Source: Ruminococcus turbiniformis
GTDB lineage: Bacteria; Bacillota; Clostridia; Lachnospirales; Lachnospiraceae
Length of the DNA stretch: 64,000 bases
Direction of reading: 5' to 3'
Assembly (NCBI RefSeq): GCF_020687545.1
Contig: NZ_JAJEQX010000002.1
Coordinates: 1 to 64,000, forward strand
Shown here: piece after piece, positions 43,709-52,383 of the stretch
How the letters are laid out: each line of letters opens with the position of its first letter
How positions within the stretch are numbered: the first letter of the stretch is position 1
Notes under the pieces: model-generated
Told to the model about the DNA's origin: nothing
What the model saw: the letters and a program-made list of their open reading frames with translations, nothing else
Database searches by the model: none
Translations under genes and position numbers: made by a program

Positions 43709-44116
43709 ATGGCTGAGACAAACAACTTCAAATCAACACTGGAATCACTTTTCAGAGGAATGGACGGTGTCATCACGTCGAAGACTGTAGTGGGAGACGC
43801 GATCCATATCGGCGATACGATCATCCTTCCTCTCGTGGATGTTTCCTTCGGCATTGGCGCAGGAGCCTTTTCCGGAAGTAAGAGCGGGGAGAACAAAGAG
43901 AAGGGCATGGGCGGCATCGGCGGAAAAATGACTCCGAGTGCGGTTATCGTAATCCAGGATGGAAAGACACGTCTTGTCAATATCAAGAACCAGGATACGA
44001 TCACAAAGATTCTTGACATGGTTCCGGATGTTGTGGACCGTTTTACTGAGAAAAAAGAGGATAAAATGACGGAAAAAGATGTGATGGATATCCTCGATTC
44101 CGAGGAGGATAATTAA
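43709..44116 (+). CDS. gerW: GerW family sporulation protein (YtfJ)
   Basis: A 135-residue protein with the family core TVVGDAIHIGDTIILPLVDV, the glycine-rich FGIGAGAFSG and GMGGIGGKMTPSAVIVIQDGK. YtfJ/GerW proteins are needed for normal spore germination in Bacillus. It follows the YtfI-like gene with AGGAGG upstream. The Lys/Glu/Asp-rich C-terminus is normal. Confidence 0.92.
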   Translation: MAETNNFKSTLESLFRGMDGVITSKTVVGDAIHIGDTIILPLVDVSFGIGAGAFSGSKSGENKEKGMGGIGGKMTPSAVIVIQDGKTRLVNIKNQDTITKILDMVPDVVDRFTEKKEDKMTEKDVMDILDSEEDN

Positions 44117-44176
44117 ATTCATAGGACTTCCCATGCACGCATAGGATATACCAACAGACTTTTCGGAAGTGACGAT

Positions 44177-44314
44177 TTGAAAAAAGTATGCGGGTTTGCC
44201 CTGTTCTGGATTGCAATCGGAATGTTTGTCATGATGCTGCTTCCGAACCTTGTATGGGGAGTTATTCTTATGATTGTGCTTCTTATTGCCGGATACCGGC
44301 TTTTCTGCTGCTGA
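44177..44314 (+). CDS. Small membrane protein of 45 residues
   Basis: Reading from TTG 44177 gives MKKVCGFALFWIAIGM, then FVMMLLPNLVWGVILM and IVLLIAGYRLFCC, ending at TGA 44314. It has two short hydrophobic segments separated by LPN, and a Cys pair at the very end. CGGAAGTG lies about eight bases upstream. Similar tiny proteins with a KxxCGF start and LFCC-type end are, as I recall, conserved in clostridia but uncharacterised. The codons and position, 60 bases after gerW, suggest co-transcription. Confidence 0.65.
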   Translation: MKKVCGFALFWIAIGMFVMMLLPNLVWGVILMIVLLIAGYRLFCC

Positions 44315-44379
44315 TGCAGAAACATGGGCGGAAACAGAAGCGGAAAAGCCCGGATTTTCGTCTTCATAGTACAAAAACA

Positions 44380-44433
44380 AAAAGCAGAACCCGTTCAGAT
44401 GAAATTTCATCCGATCAGCAGTTCTGCTTTTTC
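44380..44433. terminator. Bidirectional terminator between the gerW cluster and rpmB
   Basis: AAAAGCAGAAC (44380-44390) pairs with GTTCTGCTTTT (44421-44431), enclosing a second hairpin GATGAAATTTCATC (44398-44411). The A-rich left side and T-rich right side serve both convergent units. Confidence 0.8.
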
Positions 44434-44463
44434 CGTGTCATTTTCAATTTCATGCGAATCCGA

Positions 44464-44649
44464 TTAAGCGCGCTCAACGCGTCCTGACTTCAGGCAGGAT
44501 GTACAAACATACATTCTCTTTGCTCCGCCCTCTGTCTTAACTCTGACAGACTTAACGTTTGATTTCCACATTTTCGGTGTCTTTCTATGAGAGTGGCTTA
44601 CATTGTTTCCAAAATGAGCACCCTTTTCGCAAATAGCACATTTCGCCAT
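44464..44649 (-). CDS. rpmB: 50S ribosomal protein L28 (zinc-ribbon form)
   Basis: A 61-residue ribosomal protein. It keeps both Cys pairs of the zinc-binding (C+) form: CAICEKG at the start and CTSCLKSGRVERA at the end. NNVSHSHRKTPKMWKSN is the conserved core. Start ATG 44649 has TAGGAGGTG upstream; the longer frame to 44691 is not used. A good promoter is at 44701-44729. It is divergent from the Asp23/YloV genes, as in Bacillus. Confidence 0.97.
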   Translation of the reverse strand: MAKCAICEKGAHFGNNVSHSHRKTPKMWKSNVKSVRVKTEGGAKRMYVCTSCLKSGRVERA

Positions 44650-44700
44650 GACTGCACCTCCTAACAATCTGAACTGGTCATTTAGACTCATAACAATGAT

Positions 44701-44729
44701 ATTCTAGCAGAAAGAAATTCTTATTGCAA
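44701..44729 (-). promoter_or_regulatory. Promoter of rpmB
   Basis: On the minus strand TTGCAA (44729-44724), 17 bases and TAGAAT (44706-44701), about 50 bases before the start codon. Confidence 0.75.
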
Positions 44730-44756
44730 GTATTTTTTAAAAAAAACGAATGTATA

Positions 44757-44785
44757 TTGTAAAATGAAGGAACTAATAGTATAAT
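44757..44785 (+). promoter_or_regulatory. Promoter of yloU-yloV
   Basis: TTGTAA (44757-44762), 17 bases and a perfect TATAAT (44780-44785), back to back with the rpmB promoter. Confidence 0.75.
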
Positions 44786-44829
44786 AATCATGTTATTTAC
44801 GGGAAAATCCTTGAAAACTGGAGGTATAT

Positions 44830-45192
44830 ATGATGAAGGGAAGTATGAGCACAGATCTTGGCATCATAACGGTCAACCCTGAAGTGATCGCCAAATACGC
44901 CGGTTCCGTTGCGGTTGAGTGTTTCGGCATTGTTGGAATGGCAGCGGTAAACATGAAAGACGGACTGGTTCGTCTTCTGAAAAAGGACAGCCTCACTCAT
45001 GGGATTCAGGTTGAGATTTCGGATGACAACACCCTCACCCTGAATTTTCACGTCATTGTCTCTTACGGCGTGAATATCCTTTCTGTTTCTGACAACCTTA
45101 TGAGCAATGTAAAATATAAGGTGGAAGAATTCACCGGCATGACGGTAGAAAAGATCAACATCTTCGTTGAAGGTGTTAGAGTGATAGATTAA
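44830..45192 (+). CDS. yloU: Asp23/Gls24 family protein (YloU)
   Basis: A 120-residue protein of the Asp23/Gls24 envelope-stress family. GIITVNPEVIAKYAGSVAVE, then CFGIVGMAAV and GVEISDDN-like TLTLNFHVIVSYGVNILSV are typical, as is the ending VEKINIFVEGVRV. In Bacillus and Clostridia it always precedes yloV and is thought to work with it. GGAGG precedes the start. Confidence 0.92.
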   Translation: MMKGSMSTDLGIITVNPEVIAKYAGSVAVECFGIVGMAAVNMKDGLVRLLKKDSLTHGIQVEISDDNTLTLNFHVIVSYGVNILSVSDNLMSNVKYKVEEFTGMTVEKINIFVEGVRVID

Positions 45193-45205
45193 GGAGGATA
45201 TTGTC

Positions 45206-46867
45206 GTGGCTGTTAAAACGATAGATACGGAGTTGCTTCGGAAAATGTTTCTTGCCGGAGCGGCAAATCTCGAAGCAAAGAAAGAAATCATCAATGAGCT
45301 GAATGTATTTCCTGTGCCGGACGGTGATACCGGAACGAATATGACGCTCACAATCATGTCAGCGGCAAAGGAGGTACAGGCACTCGATCATCCGGATATG
45401 GTCAGCATGGCAAAAGCGATCTCCTCAGGATCTTTAAGAGGTGCCCGCGGCAACTCGGGAGTCATTCTCTCGCAGCTGCTCCGCGGATTTACAAAGGAAA
45501 TCAGAGAGTACAGTGAAATCGACGTCAATATTCTCGCCAGAGCATGCGACCGGGCGACTGCGACCGCGTACAAGGCGGTTATGAAGCCCAAAGAGGGAAC
45601 GATTCTCACTGTCGCGAAGGGAATTTCCGAAAAAGCAGCGGAAATGGCTGAGATCACAGATGATCTGGAAGTGTTCCTTCCGGAAGTCATTCAGCACGCA
45701 GAGGAAGTTCTCGCTCAGACTCCGGAGCTTCTGCCGGTTCTCAAAGAGGCGGGAGTTGTGGATTCCGGCGGACAGGGGCTTCTGGAAGTCATTCACGGCG
45801 CGTATGACGCATTCCTCGGAAAGGAAATTGATTATTCCGCGATCGAGGCAGGCCAGAGTACAACGATTGTAAAACCGTCCCAGCAGGCGGAAGCAGACAT
45901 TAAATTCGGTTACTGCACCGAGTTTATTATTATGACGGAGAAAGAATTTACGTCAAAGGACGAGACGGAGTTCAAGGCATATCTGGAATCTATCGGCGAT
46001 TCGATTGTCTGTGTCGCGGATGATGACATCGTCAAAGTGCATGTGCATACGAACGACCCCGGACTTGCGATCCAGAGAGCGCTCACATACGGTCAGCTTT
46101 CCAGAATGAAGATTGACAATATGCGCGAGGAGCATCACGAGAAGATCCGCCGCGAGGCAGAAAAAGCGGCTGCATCCCAGGCAGAGGCGAAGAAGAAAGA
46201 GCCCCGCAAATCCGTCGGTTTTATCGCTGTTTCTATCGGCGACGGGATGAACGATATCTTCCGTGAACTTGGCGTTGACTATATAATCGAGGGCGGGCAG
46301 ACGATGAATCCGAGTACGGATGACATGCTGACCGCAATCGACCAGGTAAATGCTGACCACATTTTTATTCTTCCGAACAACAAGAATATTATCCTCGCAG
46401 CCAACCAGGCGCAGTCGCTTACAAAGGATAAGGATATCATTGTAATTCCGACCAAAACCGTTCCTCAGGGCATCACTGCAGTGATCAGCTATATGCCTGA
46501 GGCGGACGTGGACGCAAGCATGGAGGCGATGCAGGAGGCAATCAAAAATGTAAAGACCGGTCAGGTCACCTATGCGGTACGCGACACCCATATTGATGAC
46601 AAGGAAATCCACGAAGGCGATATCATGGGTATCGGCGACAGCGGTATTCTCTCTGTGGGACAGTCTGTCGAGGATACGGCCAAAGAGATGCTTGCTCAGC
46701 TTGTGGACGAGGATTCCGAGCTGATCAGTCTGTACTACGGACAGGATGTTCTCGACGAGGACGCGGAGCGCTTCGCCGGGGAACTCAGTGAACTTTATCC
46801 TGATATTGATGTGGATGTCCATATGGGCGGACAGCCGATCTATTACTATGTACTTTCAGTAGAGTAG
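45206..46867 (+). CDS. yloV: DAK2-domain protein YloV (fatty acid kinase FakA-like)
   Basis: A 553-residue protein. The N-terminal DhaL/DAK2 nucleotide domain (about 1-200) has NVFPVPDGDTGTNMTLTI with the metal-binding Asp residues and SGSLRGARGNSGVILSQLLRGF. A middle linker region and a C-terminal DegV-like domain (about 325-553) follow. In Gram-positive bacteria FakA phosphorylates fatty acids delivered by FakB (DegV) proteins for phospholipid synthesis. The start is GTG with AAGGAGG upstream. A terminator separates it from recG. Confidence 0.92.
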   Translation: MAVKTIDTELLRKMFLAGAANLEAKKEIINELNVFPVPDGDTGTNMTLTIMSAAKEVQALDHPDMVSMAKAISSGSLRGARGNSGVILSQLLRGFTKEIREYSEIDVNILARACDRATATAYKAVMKPKEGTILTVAKGISEKAAEMAEITDDLEVFLPEVIQHAEEVLAQTPELLPVLKEAGVVDSGGQGLLEVIHGAYDAFLGKEIDYSAIEAGQSTTIVKPSQQAEADIKFGYCTEFIIMTEKEFTSKDETEFKAYLESIGDSIVCVADDDIVKVHVHTNDPGLAIQRALTYGQLSRMKIDNMREEHHEKIRREAEKAAASQAEAKKKEPRKSVGFIAVSIGDGMNDIFRELGVDYIIEGGQTMNPSTDDMLTAIDQVNADHIFILPNNKNIILAANQAQSLTKDKDIIVIPTKTVPQGITAVISYMPEADVDASMEAMQEAIKNVKTGQVTYAVRDTHIDDKEIHEGDIMGIGDSGILSVGQSVEDTAKEMLAQLVDEDSELISLYYGQDVLDEDAERFAGELSELYPDIDVDVHMGGQPIYYYVLSVE

Positions 46868-46891
46868 TCAGGTTTTTAGAGATAAAGATGC

Positions 46892-46928
46892 GGGGCGTTC
46901 TTCCTTTGGGAGGACGCCCTGAGTTTTT
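46892..46928 (+). terminator. Terminator after yloV
   Basis: GGGGCGTTCTTCC (from 46892) pairs, with one or two G-U pairs, with GGGAGGACGCCC (to about 46919), followed by GAGTTTTTTG. Confidence 0.75.
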
Positions 46929-46955
46929 TGAAGGTGAAGGAAAGAGTTTTCTGAT

Positions 46956-49013
46956 ATGAATGTAAAAGAAAAGATCGGCGCGCTCAAAGGCGTCGGGGAA
47001 AAGACGGAAAAACTGTTTTATAAACTGGACATCCGCACCGTGGAAGATCTGATCCGGTATTATCCGCGGGGATTTGAAATCTACGAAGATCCGGTTCCCA
47101 TAAGCGAAGCGGCGGAGGGGCATACATGCACAGTGGCAGGAACCGTGTTCGGGCGTATCCAGACAGGCGGCGGACGGATACAGGTGACGACGCTGTATCT
47201 GAAAGACATCACCGGTACGCTCAAGGTGATCTGGTTCCGCATGCCGTTTCTCAGAAACACCCTTGCCAAAGGAGGACTTCTCATCCTGCGCGGAAGAGTG
47301 GTAAGAAGGAAAGACGGCCTTGTCATGGAGCATCCCGAGATCTATTATCCCGCCTACAAATATGAGGAAAAGCTGCACAGCATGCAGCCGGTGTACTCCC
47401 TCACCGCCGGGCTTACAAACAACGCCCTCATCCGCGCCGCAAGGCAGGCACTTTCATACGCAGACGACAGCCAGGACATTCTCCCGGCAGAGCTTGTCCG
47501 AAGATACGGCTTTCTTCCGTATGCGGAGGCTGTCTCCCGGATGCATTTTCCTGAAAGCAAAGAGGATTACATCCGGGCAAGAGAGCGGTTCGTGTTTGAA
47601 GAGTTTCTCGTCTTCATTCTCTCTTTGAAGCGGATGCGCCTGGAAGGAAACCGCCCGGAAAACCGGTTTGTGTTTGAAGAACAGGATGAGATCGCCCGGT
47701 TCCTTGACCGGCTTCCGTACGAACTGACCGGTGCCCAGAAGAAGGTGTGGAACGAGATCCGCACCGATATGCAGGGGCCGTATGTCATGTCCCGGCTCGT
47801 CCAGGGCGACGTGGGTTCAGGCAAGACGATCGTCGCCTTTCTGGCGCTTCTGCTGGCCGGCCTGAACGGATACCAGGGGGCCATGATGGCACCCACGGAA
47901 GTGCTGGCCCGGCAGCATTTTGCCAATATTTCCGAAATGCTTAAAACCTATGAGCTTCCGTTAAAGGCTGAGCTTCTGACCGGATCCATGACAGCAAAAG
48001 AAAAGCGGGAGGCCTACGAGCGGATCGCATCCGGAGAGTCTTCCCTTATCATCGGAACCCATGCCCTCATACAGGAGAAAGCGGTCTATAAAAATCTCGC
48101 ACTTGTAGTCACTGACGAACAGCACAGATTCGGAGTCCGTCAGAGGGAGGCGCTGGCCGGGAAAGGACGGGAGCCGCACATTCTCGTCATGAGTGCCACA
48201 CCGATTCCGCGGTCGCTGGCCATCATCCTCTACGGGGATCTGGACATTTCCGTGATCGACGAGCTTCCGAAGAACCGGCTTCCGATCAAGAACTGCGTTG
48301 TGGACACCGGGTACCGCGACAGGGCATACTCTTTTATGACAAAGCAGGTGGCCGCGGGACGGCAGTGCTATGTGATCTGTCCTATGGTGGAGGAGAGCGA
48401 AAGCATGGAAGCGGAAAATGTCATCGACTATTCCCGGATGCTTCAGGAAGCAGTGGGGGAGAAAATCCGTGTCGGATTTCTCCACGGAAAGATGAAACAG
48501 AAGGAAAAGGATGAGATCATGGCGGCTTTTGCGGACAATGAGATCCAGATCCTTGTGTCCACGACGGTGATCGAGGTCGGGATCGATGTGCCCAACGCCA
48601 CGGTCATGCTGATCGAAAATGCCGAGCGGTTCGGACTTGCACAGCTCCATCAGCTGAGAGGACGGGTGGGAAGAGGCAGGCATCAGTCTTACTGTATTTT
48701 CATGTCCGCCTCAAATTCTGATGAGACAAAGGAGAGGCTCGATATACTGAACCACTCCAACGACGGCTTTTTCATCGCCGGGGAGGACTTAAGGCTGCGG
48801 GGCCCGGGCGACCTTTTCGGCATCCGGCAGAGCGGCATCCTTGACTTTCAGGTGGCCGATGTATTTCAGGATGCGGAAGTGTTAAAGAGGGCGGGGCAGG
48901 AGGCCTCGGCAATTCTGAAACAGGATTCCGGACTGGATCTTCCGGAACACGCTGCATTAAAAAGGCACATTGACGCAAAGATTCAGAAAATCATGCTCGA
49001 GACGACGCTCTGA
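46956..49013 (+). CDS. recG: ATP-dependent DNA helicase RecG
   Basis: A 685-residue fork-reversal helicase. The N-terminal wedge/OB domain (about 1-160) starts LKGVGEKTEKLFYKLDIRT. Helicase motifs follow: Walker A LVQGDVGSGKTIVAFLALL, MMAPTEVLARQHF, DEQHRFGVRQRE (DExH box), MSATPIPRSLAI, and the C-terminal VGIDVPNATVMLIENAERFG and QLRGRVGRGRHQSYC. Length is normal. It follows yloV as in other Bacillota. Confidence 0.96.
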   Translation: MNVKEKIGALKGVGEKTEKLFYKLDIRTVEDLIRYYPRGFEIYEDPVPISEAAEGHTCTVAGTVFGRIQTGGGRIQVTTLYLKDITGTLKVIWFRMPFLRNTLAKGGLLILRGRVVRRKDGLVMEHPEIYYPAYKYEEKLHSMQPVYSLTAGLTNNALIRAARQALSYADDSQDILPAELVRRYGFLPYAEAVSRMHFPESKEDYIRARERFVFEEFLVFILSLKRMRLEGNRPENRFVFEEQDEIARFLDRLPYELTGAQKKVWNEIRTDMQGPYVMSRLVQGDVGSGKTIVAFLALLLAGLNGYQGAMMAPTEVLARQHFANISEMLKTYELPLKAELLTGSMTAKEKREAYERIASGESSLIIGTHALIQEKAVYKNLALVVTDEQHRFGVRQREALAGKGREPHILVMSATPIPRSLAIILYGDLDISVIDELPKNRLPIKNCVVDTGYRDRAYSFMTKQVAAGRQCYVICPMVEESESMEAENVIDYSRMLQEAVGEKIRVGFLHGKMKQKEKDEIMAAFADNEIQILVSTTVIEVGIDVPNATVMLIENAERFGLAQLHQLRGRVGRGRHQSYCIFMSASNSDETKERLDILNHSNDGFFIAGEDLRLRGPGDLFGIRQSGILDFQVADVFQDAEVLKRAGQEASAILKQDSGLDLPEHAALKRHIDAKIQKIMLETTL

Positions 49014-49051
49014 CGGTATGTCCGGGCGCGCTGTCCGGAAAGGAGAAAACG

Positions 49052-49927
49052 ATGGAAGACGCATATGTGCTTCAGCTTAAAAACAGAAAGTTTTCAGAGT
49101 TTTACCTGTGTTACTGCGGCTACGCCAAATGCGAGCCGCTCCACAGTTTCGGCCCTGCCGTGCGCCCCAATTATCTGCTTCATCTGATTCTCTCGGGGAA
49201 GGGGAAATACCGTGTCGGGGAAAAGACCTATGATCTTTCCGCCGGGCAGGGATTTCTCATTGAGCCGGAGAGACAGACATTTTACCAGGCTGACAGGGAA
49301 GATCCGTGGACCTATCTGTGGATCGGATTCAATGGAAGCCGCGCGGCAGAATATCTTTCGGATATCGGACTTGGAGGCGGACACAGAATCTTCCGCTATG
49401 AACAGAACGCCATGCTCAAGCAGATGCTTGTCGATATCCTGAAAAAGAATACCTACACGATCGAAAATGAATTTTACCGTGAAAGCTTCCTGTACGCCTT
49501 TTTCGCCCTGCTCTCCGGGTGCGTCACCGGTGCTGAGAGAACCGGGGAGGAAGCGGAAAATATCTATGTGAGAAAGGCGGTTGAATATATCCAGAACAAT
49601 TACCACTACGGGATCCGCGTCTCTGATATCGCGGACTATGTGGGCGTGACAAGAGGATATCTGCACACGCTCTTTACAGAAAGTCTTCACGTATCTCCGC
49701 AGGATTATCTCGTAAATTACCGCATCACCCGCGCGGAACAGCTGCTCTCCATTACCGACCTGTCCATAGAAGGCGTCGCTCAGTCCTGCGGCTATCAGGA
49801 TCCTCTTGTGTTCTCCAAGCTGTTTAAAAAGAAGATGGGAATGACGCCGTCTTCCTACCGGAAGATGAAGTGGGAGAGCGCCAAAACGGAGCTGCGCGAG
49901 AAAAAAAGCCGTCTTGATACGCTTTAG
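49052..49927 (+). CDS. AraC-family regulator, likely activator of the alpha-galactosidase gene
   Basis: A 291-residue regulator: an N-terminal AraC-type cupin (about 20-160; HLILSGKGKYRVGEKTYDLS, GFLIEPERQTFYQ) that would bind a sugar, and two C-terminal HTHs (IRVSDIADYVGVTRGYLHTLF and IEGVAQSCGYQDPLVFSKLFK). It precedes the alpha-galactosidase gene in the same direction, and an AraC-like site lies between them. Relatives such as MsmR/RafR respond to melibiose or raffinose. Binding to that site is inferred. Confidence 0.88.
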   Translation: MEDAYVLQLKNRKFSEFYLCYCGYAKCEPLHSFGPAVRPNYLLHLILSGKGKYRVGEKTYDLSAGQGFLIEPERQTFYQADREDPWTYLWIGFNGSRAAEYLSDIGLGGGHRIFRYEQNAMLKQMLVDILKKNTYTIENEFYRESFLYAFFALLSGCVTGAERTGEEAENIYVRKAVEYIQNNYHYGIRVSDIADYVGVTRGYLHTLFTESLHVSPQDYLVNYRITRAEQLLSITDLSIEGVAQSCGYQDPLVFSKLFKKKMGMTPSSYRKMKWESAKTELREKKSRLDTL

Positions 49928-49956
49928 GCGGAGAACAGGATGCAGATATCCGCGGA

Positions 49957-50040
49957 CTGCAGAGTGTACCTGCAGAGTGTACATTTTGACTGTTTTTGTT
50001 TACATTTTCTCCTGTTTTGCAGATGGAAAATCCATATAAT
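49957..50040 (+). promoter_or_regulatory. Putative AraC operator and activator-dependent promoter of the alpha-galactosidase gene
   Basis: CTGCAGAGTGTAC is repeated exactly in tandem at 49957-49969 and 49970-49982. Downstream is a perfect -10 TATAAT (50035-50040) but no -35 box at a proper distance (the hexamer 17 bases upstream reads CTGTTT). Direct-repeat sites and a missing -35 are typical of AraC-activated promoters. The repeat lies about 60-90 bases upstream of the transcription start. Confidence 0.6.
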
Positions 50041-50116
50041 AGAGAAGGATGAATGCAGAAAGAAAAAAGCAGAGCAGAAATCACATAATTTGACATAAAC
50101 AACAGGAGGAAGAACC

Positions 50117-52375
50117 ATGAGCATTACAGTCAGCGGAAAGGGGAAGACATTTCACCTGTCCAACAACGAGATAAGCTACATTATGACAGTTCTCCCGAAC
50201 AGCCAGTTAGGGCAGGTTTATTTCGGGAAAAAGATCCGGGAGCGGGACGATTATTCCTCGTTTCTCGAATACAGGGCCAGACCAATGGCCTCCTGTGTCT
50301 TTGACACGGACAAGAACTTTTCCATGGAGCATATCCGGCAGGAATACGGAGTGTTCGGCGCAACAGACTACCGGATGCCGGCCGCTGAAGTCGTGCAGGA
50401 GAACGGAAGCCGCATCTCTGAGTTCACATACAGTGACTATCGGATCGAATCCGGAAAGCCGAAGCTTCCGGGACTTCCCGCCACATACACAGAGGAGGAT
50501 TCCGAGGCGGAGACACTGGTCATCTGCCTTAAGGACAATCTGACCGGACTCGATCTGGAACTGTTCTATACCATTTTTGCAGAGGGCGGAATCATTGCCC
50601 GCAGCGCGCGCTTTACAAACTGCGGCGGGGAGAACCTGCACCTTACTTCCGCCATGAGCCTCTGTCTGGATCTGCCGGACAGCGATTATGACTGGATTCA
50701 GCTCTCAGGAGCATGGGCGAGAGAGCGGTATCCGAAGGAGCGCCGCCTTGAACAGGGCATTCAGTCCGTGGGAAGCTTAAGGGGACATTCCTCCCACAAC
50801 CACAACCCGTTTGTGATTCTCAAGCGCCCCACAGCGGATGAATTTCAGGGCGAGGCGATCGGATTCAGCCTTGTATACAGCGGAAATTTTCTCGCTCAGG
50901 CAGAAGTGGACACTTACGACACGACAAGAATGCTTCTCGGAATCCACCCGGAAGGATTTGACTGGAAACTCGAGCCGGGCGAAATGTTCCAGACTCCCGA
51001 GGCGGTCATGGTCTATACGGACCGGGGCCTCAACCATTTGAGCCAGACATTCCACACACTCTACCGGAGCAGACTCGCAAGAGGTTACTGGAGAGACAGG
51101 GAGCGCCCGATCCTTCTGAACAACTGGGAGGCAACCTACTTTGATTTCACAGAGGAGAAGCTTTTAAGTATTGCGCGAAAAGGCCATGACTGCGGCGTGG
51201 AGCTCTTCGTTCTGGACGACGGCTGGTTCGGAAAGAGAAACGGAGAGCACGCAGGACTTGGCGACTGGTTTGTAAACCGGGAGAAACTTCCCGACGGCAT
51301 CACCGGACTTTCTGAGAAAATCGAGGATCTCGGCATGCGTTTCGGACTGTGGATTGAGCCGGAGATGGTTAATATGGACTCCGATCTGTACAGGGCGCAC
51401 CCGGACTGGGTGATCTGCGCGCCCGGACGAGCCATGTCCCACGGCAGATATCAGTATGTCCTCGACTTTTCAAGAAAAGAAGTGGTGGATCATATTTACG
51501 GGATGCTCTCAAAGATTCTCTCGGAGGCGAAGATCTCCTATATCAAGTGGGATATGAACCGGAGCATCACCGAGTGCTTCAGCGCCGCTCTGCCGGCCGA
51601 CCGTCAGGGAGAAGTCTTCCACAGATACATTCTCGGTGTATATGACCTGTACGAGCGGCTGACTTCCGAGTTCCCGCACGTTCTCTTCGAGTCCTGTTCA
51701 AGCGGCGGGGCGCGTTTTGACCCGGGAATGCTGTACTATGCGCCTCAGGCCTGGACAAGCGACGACACGGACGCTGTGGAGCGCGTGAAGATCCAGTACG
51801 GCACATCCTACTGTTATCCGATCAGCAGCATGGGCAGCCACGTATCCGTGACGCCGAACCACCAGCTGAACCGCTGCACGCCCCTTGACACAAGAGCCAA
51901 TGTGGCGTATTTCGGCACCTTCGGATATGAGCTGGATCTCAATGTCCTGACAGAGGAAGAGCAGGCGGAAGTCGTGCGTCAGATCGCGTTTATGAAAGAA
52001 TACCGGCACCTGTTCCAGTTCGGTACATTCTACCGGCTGAAAAGTCCTTTTGACGGAAATATCTCTGCATGGATGACAGTAAGCGCTGACAAGACGGAGG
52101 CTGTCGTCGGATGGTACCGCACATTAAACGGAACGAACCAGCCCTACAGCCGCCTGTACTTAAAAGGTCTGGACGCAGACGCGGCCTACACAGTCATCTG
52201 TGAGGGAGAGAAGTCAGAATACTACGGAGACGAGCTGATGAACCACGGTCTGATCACCTCCGATTCTTCTTCCGGACAGCGAAACGAGAGCGAGCCGCTG
52301 CGGCTTGACTTTGACTCCAGGCTTTATATTCTGAAAAAAATACCGGATAACCAGGAACACGAAAACGAAAGATAA
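50117..52375 (+). CDS. Alpha-galactosidase, GH36
   Basis: A 752-residue enzyme that removes alpha-1,6-galactose from melibiose, raffinose and related sugars. The N-terminal beta-sandwich (about 1-310) is followed by a TIM barrel with LDDGWFGKRNG, YIKWDMNRSI (nucleophile Asp) and SSGGARFDPGMLYY then WTSDDTDAVER (acid/base Asp). No signal peptide is seen, so the sugar must be imported; no transporter is adjacent except the next membrane gene. GGAGGAAG lies upstream. Confidence 0.95.
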   Translation: MSITVSGKGKTFHLSNNEISYIMTVLPNSQLGQVYFGKKIRERDDYSSFLEYRARPMASCVFDTDKNFSMEHIRQEYGVFGATDYRMPAAEVVQENGSRISEFTYSDYRIESGKPKLPGLPATYTEEDSEAETLVICLKDNLTGLDLELFYTIFAEGGIIARSARFTNCGGENLHLTSAMSLCLDLPDSDYDWIQLSGAWARERYPKERRLEQGIQSVGSLRGHSSHNHNPFVILKRPTADEFQGEAIGFSLVYSGNFLAQAEVDTYDTTRMLLGIHPEGFDWKLEPGEMFQTPEAVMVYTDRGLNHLSQTFHTLYRSRLARGYWRDRERPILLNNWEATYFDFTEEKLLSIARKGHDCGVELFVLDDGWFGKRNGEHAGLGDWFVNREKLPDGITGLSEKIEDLGMRFGLWIEPEMVNMDSDLYRAHPDWVICAPGRAMSHGRYQYVLDFSRKEVVDHIYGMLSKILSEAKISYIKWDMNRSITECFSAALPADRQGEVFHRYILGVYDLYERLTSEFPHVLFESCSSGGARFDPGMLYYAPQAWTSDDTDAVERVKIQYGTSYCYPISSMGSHVSVTPNHQLNRCTPLDTRANVAYFGTFGYELDLNVLTEEEQAEVVRQIAFMKEYRHLFQFGTFYRLKSPFDGNISAWMTVSADKTEAVVGWYRTLNGTNQPYSRLYLKGLDADAAYTVICEGEKSEYYGDELMNHGLITSDSSSGQRNESEPLRLDFDSRLYILKKIPDNQEHENER

Positions 52376-52383
52376 AAAACAAA

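Noticed and set aside
45953-46822. 289-codon minus-strand frame opposite yloV
   Set aside because: Antisense to a well-conserved gene; residue pattern mirrors the other strand.
49094-49984. 296-codon minus-strand frame opposite the AraC gene
   Set aside because: The plus strand carries an unmistakable AraC regulator; the antisense frame has no recognisable features.
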